DNA of 64,000 nucleotides, taken from Diphasiastrum complanatum. Taxonomy: Eukaryota > Streptophyta > Lycopodiopsida > Lycopodiales > Lycopodiaceae. The DNA lies in contig CM055101.1 in the NCBI GenBank assembly GCA_029204225.1, forward strand, positions 58,205,579 through 58,269,578. The letters run 5' to 3'. The translations under genes and the position numbers were made by a program. Within the stretch, counting starts at the first letter, position 1. Each line of letters starts with the position of its first letter. Below are positions 1-10,800 of the stretch, one piece after another. The notes beneath the pieces were generated by a model. That model made no database searches. It worked only from the letters and a program-made list of their open reading frames with translations, and was not told the DNA's origin.

Positions 1-425
1 GAATTAGGGAATCCTTCCTACTGAGTCGTTCTTTTAAACGACTTACATGGAAAACAGGATGAACCCCAACCCCAATCGGAAGATCTAGCTGATAAGTGAC
101 CAGATTGATTTTCTTTACAACCTTATAAGGTCCGCCATATTCATGGACATAGCTTATGGCATTTTCCTGTCCGAAGTACCTTTGAATCCTTAGGGATTTT
201 AAGATACACCCAGGTTCCGTCCATCAATTTCCCGAGGTTGAACGCCCACGGTTAGCATAAAACTGAGCTCTCTCCTGAGCGGTTTTCATGCGTTCCTTGG
301 CCACTAACAGCATTTCTTGCATATCTTGCAGGAAATCTACTACAACTTGCACCTTGAGACCTTTGAGTCGCTTGGATCCTGCATCCCAAGGTCATCACTA
401 GATCTAGAATTTCATGTCAGGACAT
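1..425 (-). pseudogene. gypsy-1 integrase C-terminal remnant
   Basis: Read on the minus strand, this matches the region downstream of the integrase core in gypsy-2 (13500-13930): the stretch at 1-130 aligns with the linker around 13590-13700, and 300-365 aligns with 13890-13940. It carries frameshifts and no usable reading frame. Compared with gypsy-2, about 900 bp of integrase core are missing between here and 838, so this element had an internal deletion. The element runs off the left edge, so its 3' LTR is not visible. It is the landing site of the TRIM-like element at 426-832. Confidence 0.75.
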
Positions 426-570
426 TGTCAGAAATCCATAAACATAATATGGATGGACAGACTAGGATTCAAACCCAGGACCTCCCTCATATCGGATGGG
501 ATGCTTCTACCACTGAGTTGTCCGCCCCTGTTTGATAGTTTCTCTCAGAGTGTGGATTGATATTCCAACA
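426..570 (-). repeat. TRIM 3' LTR
   Basis: 145 bp, ends TG/CA, roughly 90% like the partner LTR by eye. It is the more tRNA-like copy: its acceptor-arm halves still pair along all seven positions (with two G-T pairs). Confidence 0.8.
455..527 (-). other. tRNA-like domain in TRIM 3' LTR
   Basis: On the minus strand this 73-nt block starts GGGCGGA and ends TCTGTCC, which pair as a seven-base acceptor stem. A D-arm/box A-like AACTCAGTGGTAGA follows the first half. A T-arm/box B-like GGGTTTGAATCC precedes the second. The anticodon arm is degenerate (TCCC/GGGA around a large loop), so it is not a functional tRNA gene. A- and B-box spacing fits an internal Pol III promoter; transcription is inference. 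Confidence 0.6.
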
Positions 571-580
571 CCCCCCCTCA
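571..580 (-). other. TRIM polypurine tract
   Basis: Minus-strand TGAGGGGGGG directly abuts the start of the 3' LTR (TGTTGG), the expected position for priming of plus-strand synthesis. Confidence 0.75.
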
Positions 581-676
581 AGCCACACTTAGTTGGGGTC
601 CTAGCTGTCCACTGCCCCACAACTTGGGCCACCTAACCATGGCTTTGACACCATTGAATTTTAGGTCTAACTGTTA

Positions 677-688
677 GCTCTAATACCA
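677..688 (-). other. TRIM primer binding site
   Basis: Minus-strand TGGTATTAGAGC directly follows the 5' LTR. It differs by one base from TGGTATCAGAGC, the usual initiator-Met-tRNA PBS of plant copia and TRIM elements. Confidence 0.78.
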
Positions 689-832
689 TGTTAGAAATCC
701 ATAAATCATAATATGGATGGACAGACTAGGATTCGAACCCAGGACCTCCTTCATATCGATTGGGATGCTCTACCACTGAGTTATCCGCTATGTTTGATAG
801 TTCTCTCTAGAGTATGGATTGACATTCCAACA
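689..832 (-). repeat. TRIM 5' LTR with tRNA-like domain at 719-790
   Basis: 144 bp, TG/CA ends. The minus-strand tRNA-like block at 719-790 keeps box A (TAACTCAGTGGTAGAGC) and a perfect box B (GGTTCGAATCC), but its acceptor pairing has decayed (TAGCGGA against TCTGTCC). The two LTRs have therefore diverged since insertion. Confidence 0.78.
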
Positions 833-837
833 GACAT

Positions 838-2230
838 CTAGCCAGATGCGACCGATTAAAAAACCTATTCGGTTTTGACAAAGATCCCGAAGTGAAAGAT
901 ACAAATCAGATTGGATCCTCAGCAAAGCATAACTGATTAATCTCTCCAATCCGACTCAAGGCATCGACAACGCAGTTCGACGTACCTTTAGGGATACTTA
1001 TGTCAAACACAAACTCCTGAATGAGTTCCGACCATCTAGCCTTACGGCCACGAAGGTCCTTGGCATCACAAATGTACCTAAGGGATTGGTGATCGTCATC
1101 ACCGTAAATCTGGCAACCATAAAGATAATGCCTCCAGATTTTTAATGCGTGAATGATTGCAAAAAAGCTCTTTCTCATAGGTAGAGCAGGATCCAACTTC
1201 TTGCTTTCAAAAGCAGCTAGTCTACCATCTTGATAAAGGACCGCTCCTGCAACAAAGTCGCTAGCATACGTGCCAACCACATAGGGTCGGTTAGGATCAA
1301 CAATGTGTAAAAGTGGAGCCGTAGAAGACACAGTGCTTGAGAGTCCTCAAAACTCTCATTCATTTCATCAGTCCATGTTATCATTGGAGAACGTTTGTTG
1401 AGGTCAATGCTATTAAGGCATAGTCCAAAATGAACCTGTGAAAAAAATCTTGTGAAGCTCAAAAAGGATTCACTTCACGAATTGTTTGAGGTCCTCGGCC
1501 ATTCTCATACCTTACGGACTTTTGTCCCATAATCGATTTCAAGACCTTTATTAGATATGACATGGCCCCAGGTAATTGAGTTTAGTTTGCTCCTCAAGGG
1601 TCCGACTATAAATCAATATGTCGTCCAAATACACCCCACAAACTTTCCCAGATATGGACGAAGAATAACGTTTCATCATTTGCTGGAAAGTGCAGGTGCA
1701 TTTGTGAGTCCAAAAGGTAACACTAAAAACTCATAATGGCCGTACCTAGATCAAAATCCAGTCTTAGGAACATCTTCGTTCCTAATTCTTATCTGATGGT
1801 ATCTTGATCTAAGATCAATCTTGGAGAAATACGTAGCTCCATTCAGACGATCCATAAGATCATCATCCTAGGTAAGAGATATTTGTTCATGATGGGTATA
1901 AATCATTAACTTTTTAAAGTCACCGCACAAACGTGTGCCGCCATCCGTTTTATTAACTAAAAGGATTGGTCCCCATCCTAAGAAGTTCTTGTAACTGCCT
2001 AGAAATTCCATCCTCTTCCTTGATGCTAACCCTTGTAAGGAAAAAGAGATACAAGTTGGCTTCCAGGAAGCAACTCTATTTGATGGTCAACATTGAGGTA
2101 GGCCATCAGGAAGTTTATCAGGTAAAAACATCACTATACTCTTGCCTAAGTTTGTTATATATTCTTCTTCAGGTGAATTAACACTTAATGGATTATTTGA
2201 AGGCACATTCAAAGGCAAATGCGATTAAAT
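838..2230 (-). pseudogene. gypsy-1 RT and RNase H, disrupted
   Basis: The minus strand encodes a Ty3/gypsy RNase H (best piece 906-1331: HIVDPNRPYVVGTYASDF, LYQDGRLAAFESKKLDP, then [12 protein letters not shown] and the [18 protein letters not shown] region). This is followed at higher coordinates by reverse transcriptase in several frames (1460-2000, with the YLGxI/LDD-type region around 1600-1700). It is collinear with gypsy-2 (14820-16100). Stops and frameshifts split it into short pieces, so no enzyme can be made. The first Asp of RNase H (ETDAT in gypsy-2) reads GTYAS here. Confidence 0.8.
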
Positions 2231-3529
2231 CCAATATTTAGACCTCTGGACTGCATGATCATCCAGATAAAATTTCATCTTTTAAAAAAGCAAAGATAAA
2301 CTTTATTACCAAAGTCTTTCAAATATTCAACACTTCTAAAGAAGAAACCATAGGATCAAAAAGGCTTGATTACATCGCCTTTCAGTTCAACCAACGAGCC
2401 ATTATGCAAAACAAAATACTATGAGTCACATAGTCCTTTCTTTAAAAACTCATTTTTGAGAGATTATGTCTACGCTATCCAAATTCATAATGTGAAAATC
2501 CAACCGTTCAACATGATCTTGAATCTTAAGCGGCAAACTGAGGAACAAGCTGGTCCCTAGCTTGGGCCGATCTTCCCCTGACGCCATTTTCATCACAGGC
2601 AAGTGATTACTTGGCGCGGTGACCGCCTTGAGGTTTCTGCACCAGTTTAGCATTTATAAAGTTATGTGTGAAACCATCATCAAAAAGAACAATCACAGCT
2701 TGGCGCCTTACGATTCATTTCATACGAAAGAGATCGCGGGGTTGTCGTAATCTGCGCGTCCAACTTGATGCGCTTTTTCCCGCCCTGGGAACCGTGTCCG
2801 TCTTGTCTTTACCCCGCTTCTTAAAAAATATCGTTTCCTTTTGTTCTGCTTTTGGGCAAACTTTGCTCCTTGCGGGAGGCAAAATGGGCAGTCATCGAAG
2901 ATTTTCGCAAAGCGAAGGACATCTTTCAATAGTCCTGCAGTTGGTTACCGCCGCAGTTCCAGTTGAAATTCCTTCAGAAGCCCCAAGATGAATTGTAGTT
3001 TTAATAAGATAGGATCGATTCGCGAAGCGAATCGGGGCAAAACTAGTACCCATCTGCACAGTGGCGAAACGCCGCCAATGCTCAAAGTCATCCAATACCG
3101 GAAGAAAAGCCGTTTTAAAGGCTTACTGAAAGACATCCCACGTGGAAGGGGGCACCAGCCCTTTCCTTCAGATCCTGCCACCCGTAGTGAACGCCTTACC
3201 GCGTAAAAACATGAGGGCAGAAGCGATCTTTGTACTATCAGGCAGGTCATGCATGGAAACATGGCTATTCCACTGATCGAGCCACGGCAATACAACATCT
3301 GGATGTCGGTCCTTCTTTTCGCCCAAAAAATTCCGGATTAAACATAGGATAAAGGAGAGCGGACCGCGAGTGCGTTGAAGAACTCCACTCTTGCTCGGCC
3401 GCAACATGCTTAGCTTGCATATCCAGGATTTGGTTTTGCAACAAATTCAAGGCTTGTACAAGTTGATTGGTATCTACATCATCAGAGGAGGTGGGATGGA
3501 CCTTCACCCGAGGGCATAGCAGGGTCCAT
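2231..3529 (-). pseudogene. gypsy-1 gag and aspartic protease, disrupted
   Basis: Collinear with gypsy-2 16700-17931. The gag start (ATG at 3529-3527) is followed by pieces such as QALNLLQNQILDMQ and LYPMFNPEFFGRKEGPTSR, then LPWLDQWNSHVSMHDLPDSTKIASALMFLRGKA. The protease-side region around 2450-2653 contains NHLPVMKMASGEDRPKLG and a LKIQDHVERLDFHIMNLDSVD motif. Many frame breaks are present. The order gag-protease-RT-RNase H-integrase on the minus strand confirms one decayed element from 3529 down to the left edge. Confidence 0.78.
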
Positions 3530-5100
3530 GGCGCATTAAGGTAAAAGGTGAAGGAACAACAGCAAGAGCTTCGCTACAAAGTGGCTTAGGGAGCTTGAGA
3601 CTACAACTCAAGGAGACTAGGCAACAATTAAGCTCCTCAATGGTGAAGATGGAGCCTTTACCCCCCACCTCACACCATTTCCTTCCTTTGACCCAACGGG
3701 GTTGGCTCAGTTGGTTGGCTTGGCATCCAAAGTTTCTTTGGTCCCAGGTTCGAGCCTCCCCTTGGAAACCAAGAAGCATTTCCTTCCTTTGACTTTGCTG
3801 GGTGGCAGGCCTTATGGACGCCACCTAGCAAGCACATGGGCCCAAAAACAAGTGGCATCCCCTTATGGGGTCCACCTACCCTCAAAACACATGGCCACCA
3901 CCCTCCCTATGCCACCTCACCCAAGGGTCACTTGGGTCACGTCCGCACTCACCTTTTGGGTCACCACCTTGACCTCTTGGCCTTATGGGCCAAAGAAGCA
4001 CCTAGAAGTCCTTTAAGGCTTGTCCTTAGACTTAGGAGGAGGTGTAGGTACAATTGTATGTTCAAGAGGAAGAGGTGGAGGAAAAAAGACTTTTCCTCTC
4101 AAAAAGTGATGAAGATGGTTGGGTTGCAAATTTTTTTGTATGTGCAGGTGGAGCTTTACAAGGAGGATGAGAGAGGCCAAGAAAGAGGCTCAAGAAGAGG
4201 GGAAAAGGCACACAGGTCAGTACTTGCAACACGTACAACCTGCAAGTATAGGCTGTGTACTTTTCTTTTATTTCCTCCCCTTCTTTAAAATGTTAAAAGC
4301 AAAGGTATACTTTAAAATAGCTTTTTATGTTTACAAATAGATAAGCTTGCAAAACAAACTTAAAAAGTTAGCTTAGAAACTTTAAAAGTTAAGTTTGCTT
4401 TTGTTTAATAACTTTGTAATCAAAGTTAAATAAACTTTTTTAATGTACTCTCTAAAGTACAATAAGTTTTACAAAGTTTTACAGGGTTTCCAAGACTTTG
4501 TATTCACATTTGATTTACAAAGTTAATAAGACTTTGTAAACTTTATCTTAATAGTTCAAGATGTACTTTTGAAGTACAGGAGAGTTTTATAGCTTTAAGT
4601 TCAAAAGGCTTGAAGCCTCACTTCCAAAAGTACTTTGTTTTAAAAGGTACTAATATGTTGACAATTGAAGGAGGGATGTAGATGTTCCCTCCCCCTTCCA
4701 TCCTCCCCATCCCTCTGCATAGTGCGGCTGCCAAGCCACTGACTGTTGAGCGCACAAAAAACCAAGACAACCAGGGGAATTCCTGTACGGGACAGGTCTC
4801 GAGGCAGACAGGTCCGCAGATCCACGCGTGCGGGCGACGGCGCCTGCCACAGAACAAAAATTCATTTATTTATTTATTTTTAATTTACGATTGTCCGTAC
4901 GACTGTACGAACAGTCAATAGGGCTTCTACAGAATCAAGAAAAAAATCGTAAAAAATTTTACTGTCTACAAAAAAAAACAGTCAAAATTTTTATAGAATT
5001 TTCTTTACGATTCTTATTCTCAAATCAAGGTCGAAAATATTATTAGTTTCTAAAAAATGTTAACAGCCGATAAACAACTAATAAAAAATCAGAAAACCGA
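3530..5100 (-). other. gypsy-1 5' leader / LTR-side sequence
   Basis: About 1.5 kb upstream of the gag start, with the same composition and order as the leader of gypsy-2 (17932-19127): a C-rich purine-depleted block (3660-3980), an A+T-rich block with many short AAAGTT/AACTTTG copies (4290-4660), then a CT/CCC-rich block (4680-4740 here, 18470-18600 in gypsy-2). I found no PBS or LTR boundary, so the 5' end may be truncated. No gene is seen; the open frames in this stretch have no recognisable similarity. Confidence 0.5.
3693..3776 (+). mobile_element. 84-bp tRNA-related retroposon between 17-bp direct repeats
   Basis: The 17-mer CATTTCCTTCCTTTGAC occurs at 3676-3692 and again at 3777-3793. 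Between the copies lie 84 bp with a box A-like TGGCTCAGTTGG (3703-3714) and a box B-like GGTTCGAGCC (3747-3756). The interval between the boxes holds CCAAAG-TTT-CTTTGG, a clean anticodon-arm-like hairpin, and the end holds CTTGG-AAA-CCAAG. Long direct repeats around a tRNA-like body are the mark of LINE-mediated retroposition (SINE or tRNA retropseudogene). A plain local duplication is the alternative. Confidence 0.55.
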
Positions 5101-5737
5101 CAACTTCCACCATAGCTAGCAAACGTGGCTCGTTTTCTATCCAAACAACCCCGGATTGAGACGAACCAAAAAGCAAAGTTGTTCATCTAATAGCCATAAT
5201 AGATGAAGACTAATGAAATACTGGATCCAAGAATACCTTATTCTTGAGCATAGATCCAAGAAGAGAATGAAAATGGTCCTTGACCCCATCTATACATGTA
5301 ACCCCTGCCACAATTGGAACATTATGTGTATTGATGAGAACTTGTTTTGACTGGAATCTCTGCAACATCTAAATCGTGTAACCTCCTCTCTAGTATTGTG
5401 TGACCCATGACATTTGTCAATGTCCACATCCACATGAGCATGAGTTGTCCCATCTAGAATATCCTAAGAATCATCTAGTATTGGACCCTTTCCTCATGTT
5501 TTCTTTTAGCATCCATTGCTAGGATGTACAAGCCATCGCGCACCTAAAGAGGATAGCAGATGGCAGGTGCAACACAGGATTCTATTTCATTCAAGGGGTC
5601 CATTACCAATGTGTCCATCGAGGGCAGGTAGGAACAATGATGGCAACTCCAATGAGGCAAGCAAAAGAGAAGTTTCTACTAAGGATACTATGAGAGCCAA
5701 TTGCAAGAAAATTTGTTGAGGGCTATGGGAGCCAGTT
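5101..5737. other. unassigned sequence
   Basis: No convincing gene, LTR or domain is recognised on either strand; short open frames lack motifs. It presumably belongs to the far 3' introns of the saccharopine-dehydrogenase-like gene or to old repeats. Confidence 0.4.
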
Positions 5738-5821
5738 CACAATCCAGGTAGGAGTCAACTAAGAATGCAAGTAGGAGTGCACAATCCAGGTAGGAGTCAA
5801 CTAAGAATGCAAGTAGGAGTG
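5738..5821 (+). repeat. 42-bp perfect tandem duplication
   Basis: The unit starting CACAATCCAGGTAGGAGTCA is present twice with no mismatch (5738-5779, 5780-5821). The inner motif AAGTAGGAGTG is itself an echo of AGGTAGGAGTC. Confidence 0.9.
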
Positions 5822-5907
5822 ACGATGGTAGCTCCAATGAAGGGCCTGCCAATAGGAGCTACTATCAAGCACAAGTAGGGTAGTGGCATAGAGGAGGGTG
5901 AGAGGGC

Positions 5908-5910
<3 letters not shown>

Positions 5911-5955
<45 letters not shown>

Positions 5956-5966
5956 AGAGAGAGAGC
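5911..5966 (+). repeat. (GA)n microsatellite at LINE 3' end
   Basis: About 28 GA units with two CGA interruptions. It directly abuts the 3' tail of the minus-strand LINE at 5967. Confidence 0.9.
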
Positions 5967-7330
5967 TTTATTAATGTCTTTTCCATGCCAAAAGGCATAT
6001 AAGACCAAATGGAGCACATGTCAAGTATCATGGGAGCGTATATAAACGTCTCCAAGAAAAAACTATGCATAAAAGAGAAATAAGCAATATAACTGTAAAC
6101 TACAAACTGCCAACTGTCCATAAGGGGGGAGCAAAATAGCTGCCAGGACTAGAGTAATATCATGTAGTGTTGCTGCTGAAAAAAGATGTGATACGAGCTA
6201 CAACAGGAGGTAACATGGACCGTCACTGATGTCGTCTAGGAGGGTGAAAACTGTGTGCTCTCGTAACATGGTGTGAAGTGCGAACTGCTGCATGGGTATG
6301 AGTGATACACTGTCTCTGACATCGGTGAGGTGGTATGTCGTCGTCATCGTCATCAGACAGTGTCCGTCTCCTGGTGAAGAAAGACGTAATCTGAGCCTGA
6401 GAGCTAGGAAGTGGTTGGTGAGCTAACTAGTACATAACCTGGCACAACAAGACCATCTCCCGTAGCATAAGTGCGACACAGGGAGAGTCCTCATATCCAA
6501 TCAGTGCTCTGAGTGTAGTAGGCATGTCACGGAATAAACAGTGATATCTCCATCTGATCTCATAATATATGGGGCATCTGAAGATGAAGTGCTCCTTGGA
6601 CTCTATCTCATGTAGGGAACATAGTAGGCATAGTCTCTCCTCTCGTGGTGTACCCTGGAATTTGCTTGTCTCAATAGCCAACTGATGTGAGGAGATTCTG
6701 AACTGTCCCAAAGTGAAATGGAGACCGTGTGATAGTTTAGAGGACAAATAGCGAGGTAAAACTGGAAGACCAGTGGCATCTTGCTCCAGAAAGTGAGTCC
6801 CCGGTAGTAGTCAGGCTTAACCCCCAGCTGGTGTCGCCAAGTACGATCGAGATATGCTCTGTATAAAAAACGTCTAAAGTACTGATGTGTACCCAAAGGG
6901 AGATCATTGATAGTGATATCAAATGCTTCCATGAGGAAGTGTGATGCCTGAGAGAACCATGATAGCCGGTATCCCTAAGTCTGAAGGTGATGAGAGGACA
7001 TGAGTGCAAGCCGTGTATATCGCTGCTCTGTATCAGGAAGTGCCTGAGCTCTCTGGATGTATGTGATAAGCTGGAAGGCTGCCTCAATTTGAATAGGGGG
7101 GGTGGCGAACTCCGCGAGGATGATCTCATGTGGAACCGAGGGCTTCGCTCGGATCATTCACGCTAACATGGTGGTCTATAAGCGTGAAATGCTGGACCAG
7201 TGTGAAGATGATAGTCCTATACACCATATCTCTACTGCATACAAGGCCGAAGGGGTGACGATGGTGTCAAACAGTCTGCACTTACTCAGGGCATCCCGAA
7301 TAGACTTATGGAAGCAGAATCAACGAATTC
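5967..7330 (-). pseudogene. LINE-3: 3' part of an L1-like ORF2
   Basis: Minus-strand remnant of the C-terminal part of LINE ORF2. From 7330 downward come LFDTIVTPSALYAVEIWCIG, then MIRAKPSVPHEIILAEF and TPPIQIEAAFQLITYIQRAQ. Near the end lies a zinc-knuckle-like zf-RVT motif around 6600-6660 (ERLCLLCSLHEIESKEHFIF followed by RCP). The same protein segments appear in LINE-2 at 22650-24180. Stops and frameshifts separate the blocks. The 3' untranslated part ends in GACATTAATAAAG next to the GA tract. The 5' two thirds are absent, as is usual for 5'-truncated LINE copies. Confidence 0.82.
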
Positions 7331-7711
7331 ATCATGAAATTATTTTTTTCTTTTTTAAAATGTTAACACAATTGAACTACATCTGCATTTACTCTATGAT
7401 TCTACACTAACATAGATGAGGACTCCCAAAAGAATGGTTACAACAGGGACATTGCACTAGATCACAACTTGGCAAATGGGTGATTTGTTCCAAGCTTGAA
7501 CTTTCTTTTCTTTCCAAGGAAATGCGGTACAAAAATTGTGATAGCCTGATAATGAAATGTGATATGCAACTAGGTGATCAACTAAATTCTTCCAAGTTTC
7601 AAAAAACAATTTGGCAAGATCTGCACAGTTTAGCAGTTTCAATGGGCAAAAACAAGCACACAACACGCAGGCCATGCCCAAAACTTTTAAATAAGGGCAC
7701 AGGCAACTAAC
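7330..7711 (-). other. start of intron 8 of the oxidoreductase gene
   Basis: Follows the exon 8 donor GTTAGT. No further exon of the gene could be found from here to the left edge, so the intron continues at least into LINE-3. Confidence 0.6.
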
Positions 7712-7835
7712 TTTGGAAGCAAACCTAGCCACAGCAGCCATAGCCCAGTTCCAAAACTCTGGAGCTGTACCAAAACGAGCACTAACAGTTGGAACACCTA
7801 GCACCTCAAAAGCAGAGGTGACTTCAGGTAAATTT
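7712..7835 (-). CDS. oxidoreductase exon 8
   Basis: Acceptor TGTGCAG, donor GTTAGT. Encodes [20 protein letters not shown] and then [20 protein letters not shown], the conserved NLPE..FGTAPFFWNW block of the family. Ends in phase 0. Confidence 0.92.
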
Positions 7836-10800
7836 CTGCACATGCCCACTTTCACTGTCATGTACTGAATTTGGTGCACCAATCCAAAAACAGTAGTTAT
7901 TGCACAAGTTAAATTGAATCATGCCAAGCCAGTACAAACCACCAAAAGACAACCTCTTAAGAAGATGCAGAATGTGCCTTATCTACAAAAGAGCAACCTT
8001 AGTATACATGATCTTGAAATGTCAAATATTCTACTAAAGGAACATATGATTTTCTGAAAAGAGAATACAAAATTATTTTCATGATTTCCTATTGGTCCGT
8101 CAATTAAACTCCAGTTCCTTCCATAAGTCCCAAGTTTTGAAAATCAGGCTCAAATCTTGCTCATGGAATGTCAATAGAGTCTAGACTCAAGTTTTGCTTG
8201 GTTTCCTCAACCTTGAGATAAGCTTAGAGATTACCCGTGTAAAGAAGGCTTTCTGAGTTCCGAAAATGTACAAACCCACAATGAAAAGTGTTTTTAATCT
8301 CCAATGAGGGTTCTACTACATTTTAACGTTAGAGAGATGACAATTCTGAAATCCAGAAAATGTTAGATGCACCAACATTACAGGTAAAATTCTTCAAATG
8401 AAAGAGTTCATGATCACCAACTGTAATGTGGGCCAAGAACCTTAAATAATTTGATTAAATAGCAATTTGTTAAATCCTTGAATGTTTCATTTTTTCCAAA
8501 AGTAAACCAAAAATTAAAGAGACACTTTAGGTTTGAAAGCCAAGTGTTTGCACTCCCTGAGGATTTGTCCATAGGTATGATAAGAATTAGCATGCTGAAT
8601 TTGAAAAAGCTTGCATTTTCAAAAACAGCACATCCTTTCCAAATGAGGGATCATTTAGATTCTAAAGGCATCACCATGTTGTTTATATTAGTTACTCCGG
8701 TTCCTTTCATATACAATCTATAAAGAGGATTCAACTCTCGCAGATAATCTTATGGACTTAGCTGTAAGTTCTGCCAATAGATCTGCTGGACTCAAAGAAA
8801 AGTGGTGTTTATATGGTGACAGTCGAAGGATAACACCATTCAAGCACATACTAAACAGGCTCAGGGTGAGCTTGGAGACTCACAGTAAGTACACATTTCT
8901 CTTGCCAATGCCTTTTCCAAAATCAACTAAAAGCTCGCTACTATAAGGCCTCCTTTTCACTTGCTCACCTACAAAGAGTAGCAAACTCTTAGCATCTCTA
9001 AGTTTACTTCTGATAAGAATTTGATGAAAATAGAACGGTCTCCCTTACCTATTCTTCATTTAATGGCATCAACTGAAACAAAAGATGACACTAATTGCTA
9101 AAATAGCTGACTAATTCAGGAAAAACTACCTTGACTGTAAGCCAAGACCTCTTCCCCTAGCAGAAGAAAGCTTGTCGCAAGTATGGTGGGACCCACCCCA
9201 CCAGATCCAGCTGTAAAGTAAGAAAACCTGAAAACGTTCTTAGAATCTGAACATCAGAACCCAGAAAAGGCCATACCTAAACTAGGGTAGCTGAGTACAG
9301 CCTTTACACTGGATGGTCCAATGTGTCACTTCAAGTAGATGGACAAGACAACAGATGCTAAATGGCATAAGGAGAACTTAGAAGTAGTGTACACTAGGTC
9401 ACTTCTATAAGACAATTTTTGAACGGATTCTGAGAATGTGAAACAGTTCTGTCAAAAAAAAAATTACAATTCCTGCTCCAAATTGAACGTTCGCATGAGA
9501 ATGAAGCCTACCGCAAACGGTCGGGTTTACTAACTGAACCATCAGCTGAACCTGTTATAGCCGAGCGGACAAGTTCTGCTGCCATTACTGACGAGACATT
9601 TAAGCATTAGATGCATCATATGGTAACTGAATCCCCATTGAGCAACTGGAAAATCTACCCTTAAGAGTCAACCCCAAGAAGATCATTCTCTATGTTGCAA
9701 GATTCGAACATTTTGCACAAATTCTAAATCGTTTGTATAGATTCAATGCCAAAAGGTCTCATGAAGGCTTACTGTTGCTAACTCCGGGATAAATGCCTGC
9801 TGAGACTATTGCTGAAACATTTGAGGCAACTGCCTTAGCATGTAATTGCTTAGCTCGTTGCGCATATTGCAGATCATCACAGACATCAACGTAACTAACC
9901 TGTGCGGATATTCCAAACCACAGGAGAGGTCATCAATAAAACTAAAAGCAAACAAACTTGATGAAAAGGGCACATTTTGTTACATTAAGGCATCATCCTT
10001 CGAAAGGAACAGTTTCACAATTCTAGTCTGAAATTGCACAAATGCGGTCATGAAGAAACACAAACAAAACTATAAATGAAACACAAGATCAAAATCTCAA
10101 AATTAGACCTTGCTGTGTATAGCAGCTTCTAGGACACTGCACTTCTCACGGCGCTGAAAGGGACCAGCCGCATGGATTACGAGATCGGCATCTGCATTCA
10201 AGTCTGCTAGTAAGCCTCCTAATAGAAAAGTTTGGTACTGCGTAATTTCAAACTGTACTTTCTAAAAAGCTGGCAGTATGCAGTTGAACTTGTTCTGGCA
10301 CTGCAGTCACCATCAAGCACTGATCTCAGGGATGATTCATCTTCGATGTCAATAGCCAAATACTTTGTCCTTTCTCCCAGCTCAGCTACTAGTGCCTCCC
10401 CTTTCTCCCTAGCATCCACCATCATGTATGCAATAACTTTAAGACCAAAAAAAGGTGTAACCCGCAGATATTTTGACACTATATAAATTTGAAGTGAGAA
10501 AATCACTATCCATGTAGATCCTAAAGTGATCAAAATGGATACATACAATCAGTGGGAGTGAAAAAAGAATTTCAGTGTCCAAGAGTAAAACTCATAAGAT
10601 GAGGATAAGAGGTTGTTGAATGTAACTGGTAAATAGAAAAGCACTACAAAACTTGAGATTGTTAAGAACAGTTAAGTAAGCAAGTGATGAGCGCAAAGCC
10701 ATATTGAAAGAAGTATACAAGTTAAATGTGAAAGATTGAGTGCTGTTACACACTGCTTAGAAACGAATGTAAAAGTCATTCCCGCTCACGTGTCCGACAT

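Larger units (their letters stand above)
426..832 (-). mobile_element. TRIM-like miniature LTR retrotransposon with tRNA-like LTRs
   Basis: A 407-bp element with two ~145-bp direct repeats (426-570 and 689-832), both of the form TG...CA on the plus strand. On the minus strand, the internal region starts right after the 5' LTR with TGGTATTAGAGC (677-688), a one-base variant of the initiator-Met-tRNA primer binding site. It ends at a G-rich polypurine tract (571-580) next to the 3' LTR. The internal part is only 118 bp and has no coding capacity. Size, PBS, PPT and a 5-bp duplication are those of TRIM elements, which depend on other elements for their proteins. Each LTR contains a tRNA-like block. 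Cassandra TRIMs carry a 5S rRNA-like domain in the same position, but I see no 5S sequence here. Confidence 0.82.
421..837. repeat. 5-bp target site duplication of TRIM (GACAT)
   Basis: GACAT occurs at 421-425 and again at 833-837, exactly outside the two terminal repeats of the small LTR element. This is the direct mark of its integration into gypsy-1. Confidence 0.8.

Noticed and set aside
455-790. A functional tRNA gene in the TRIM LTRs, or a 5S rRNA domain as in Cassandra
   Set aside because: The anticodon arm is not a proper stem-loop in either copy, and no stretch resembling plant 5S rRNA is present.
7457-7711. Extension of the oxidoreductase exon 8 reading frame to a 141-codon protein
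   Set aside because: Similarity stops exactly at the GTTAGT donor; the extension is cysteine-rich intron translation.
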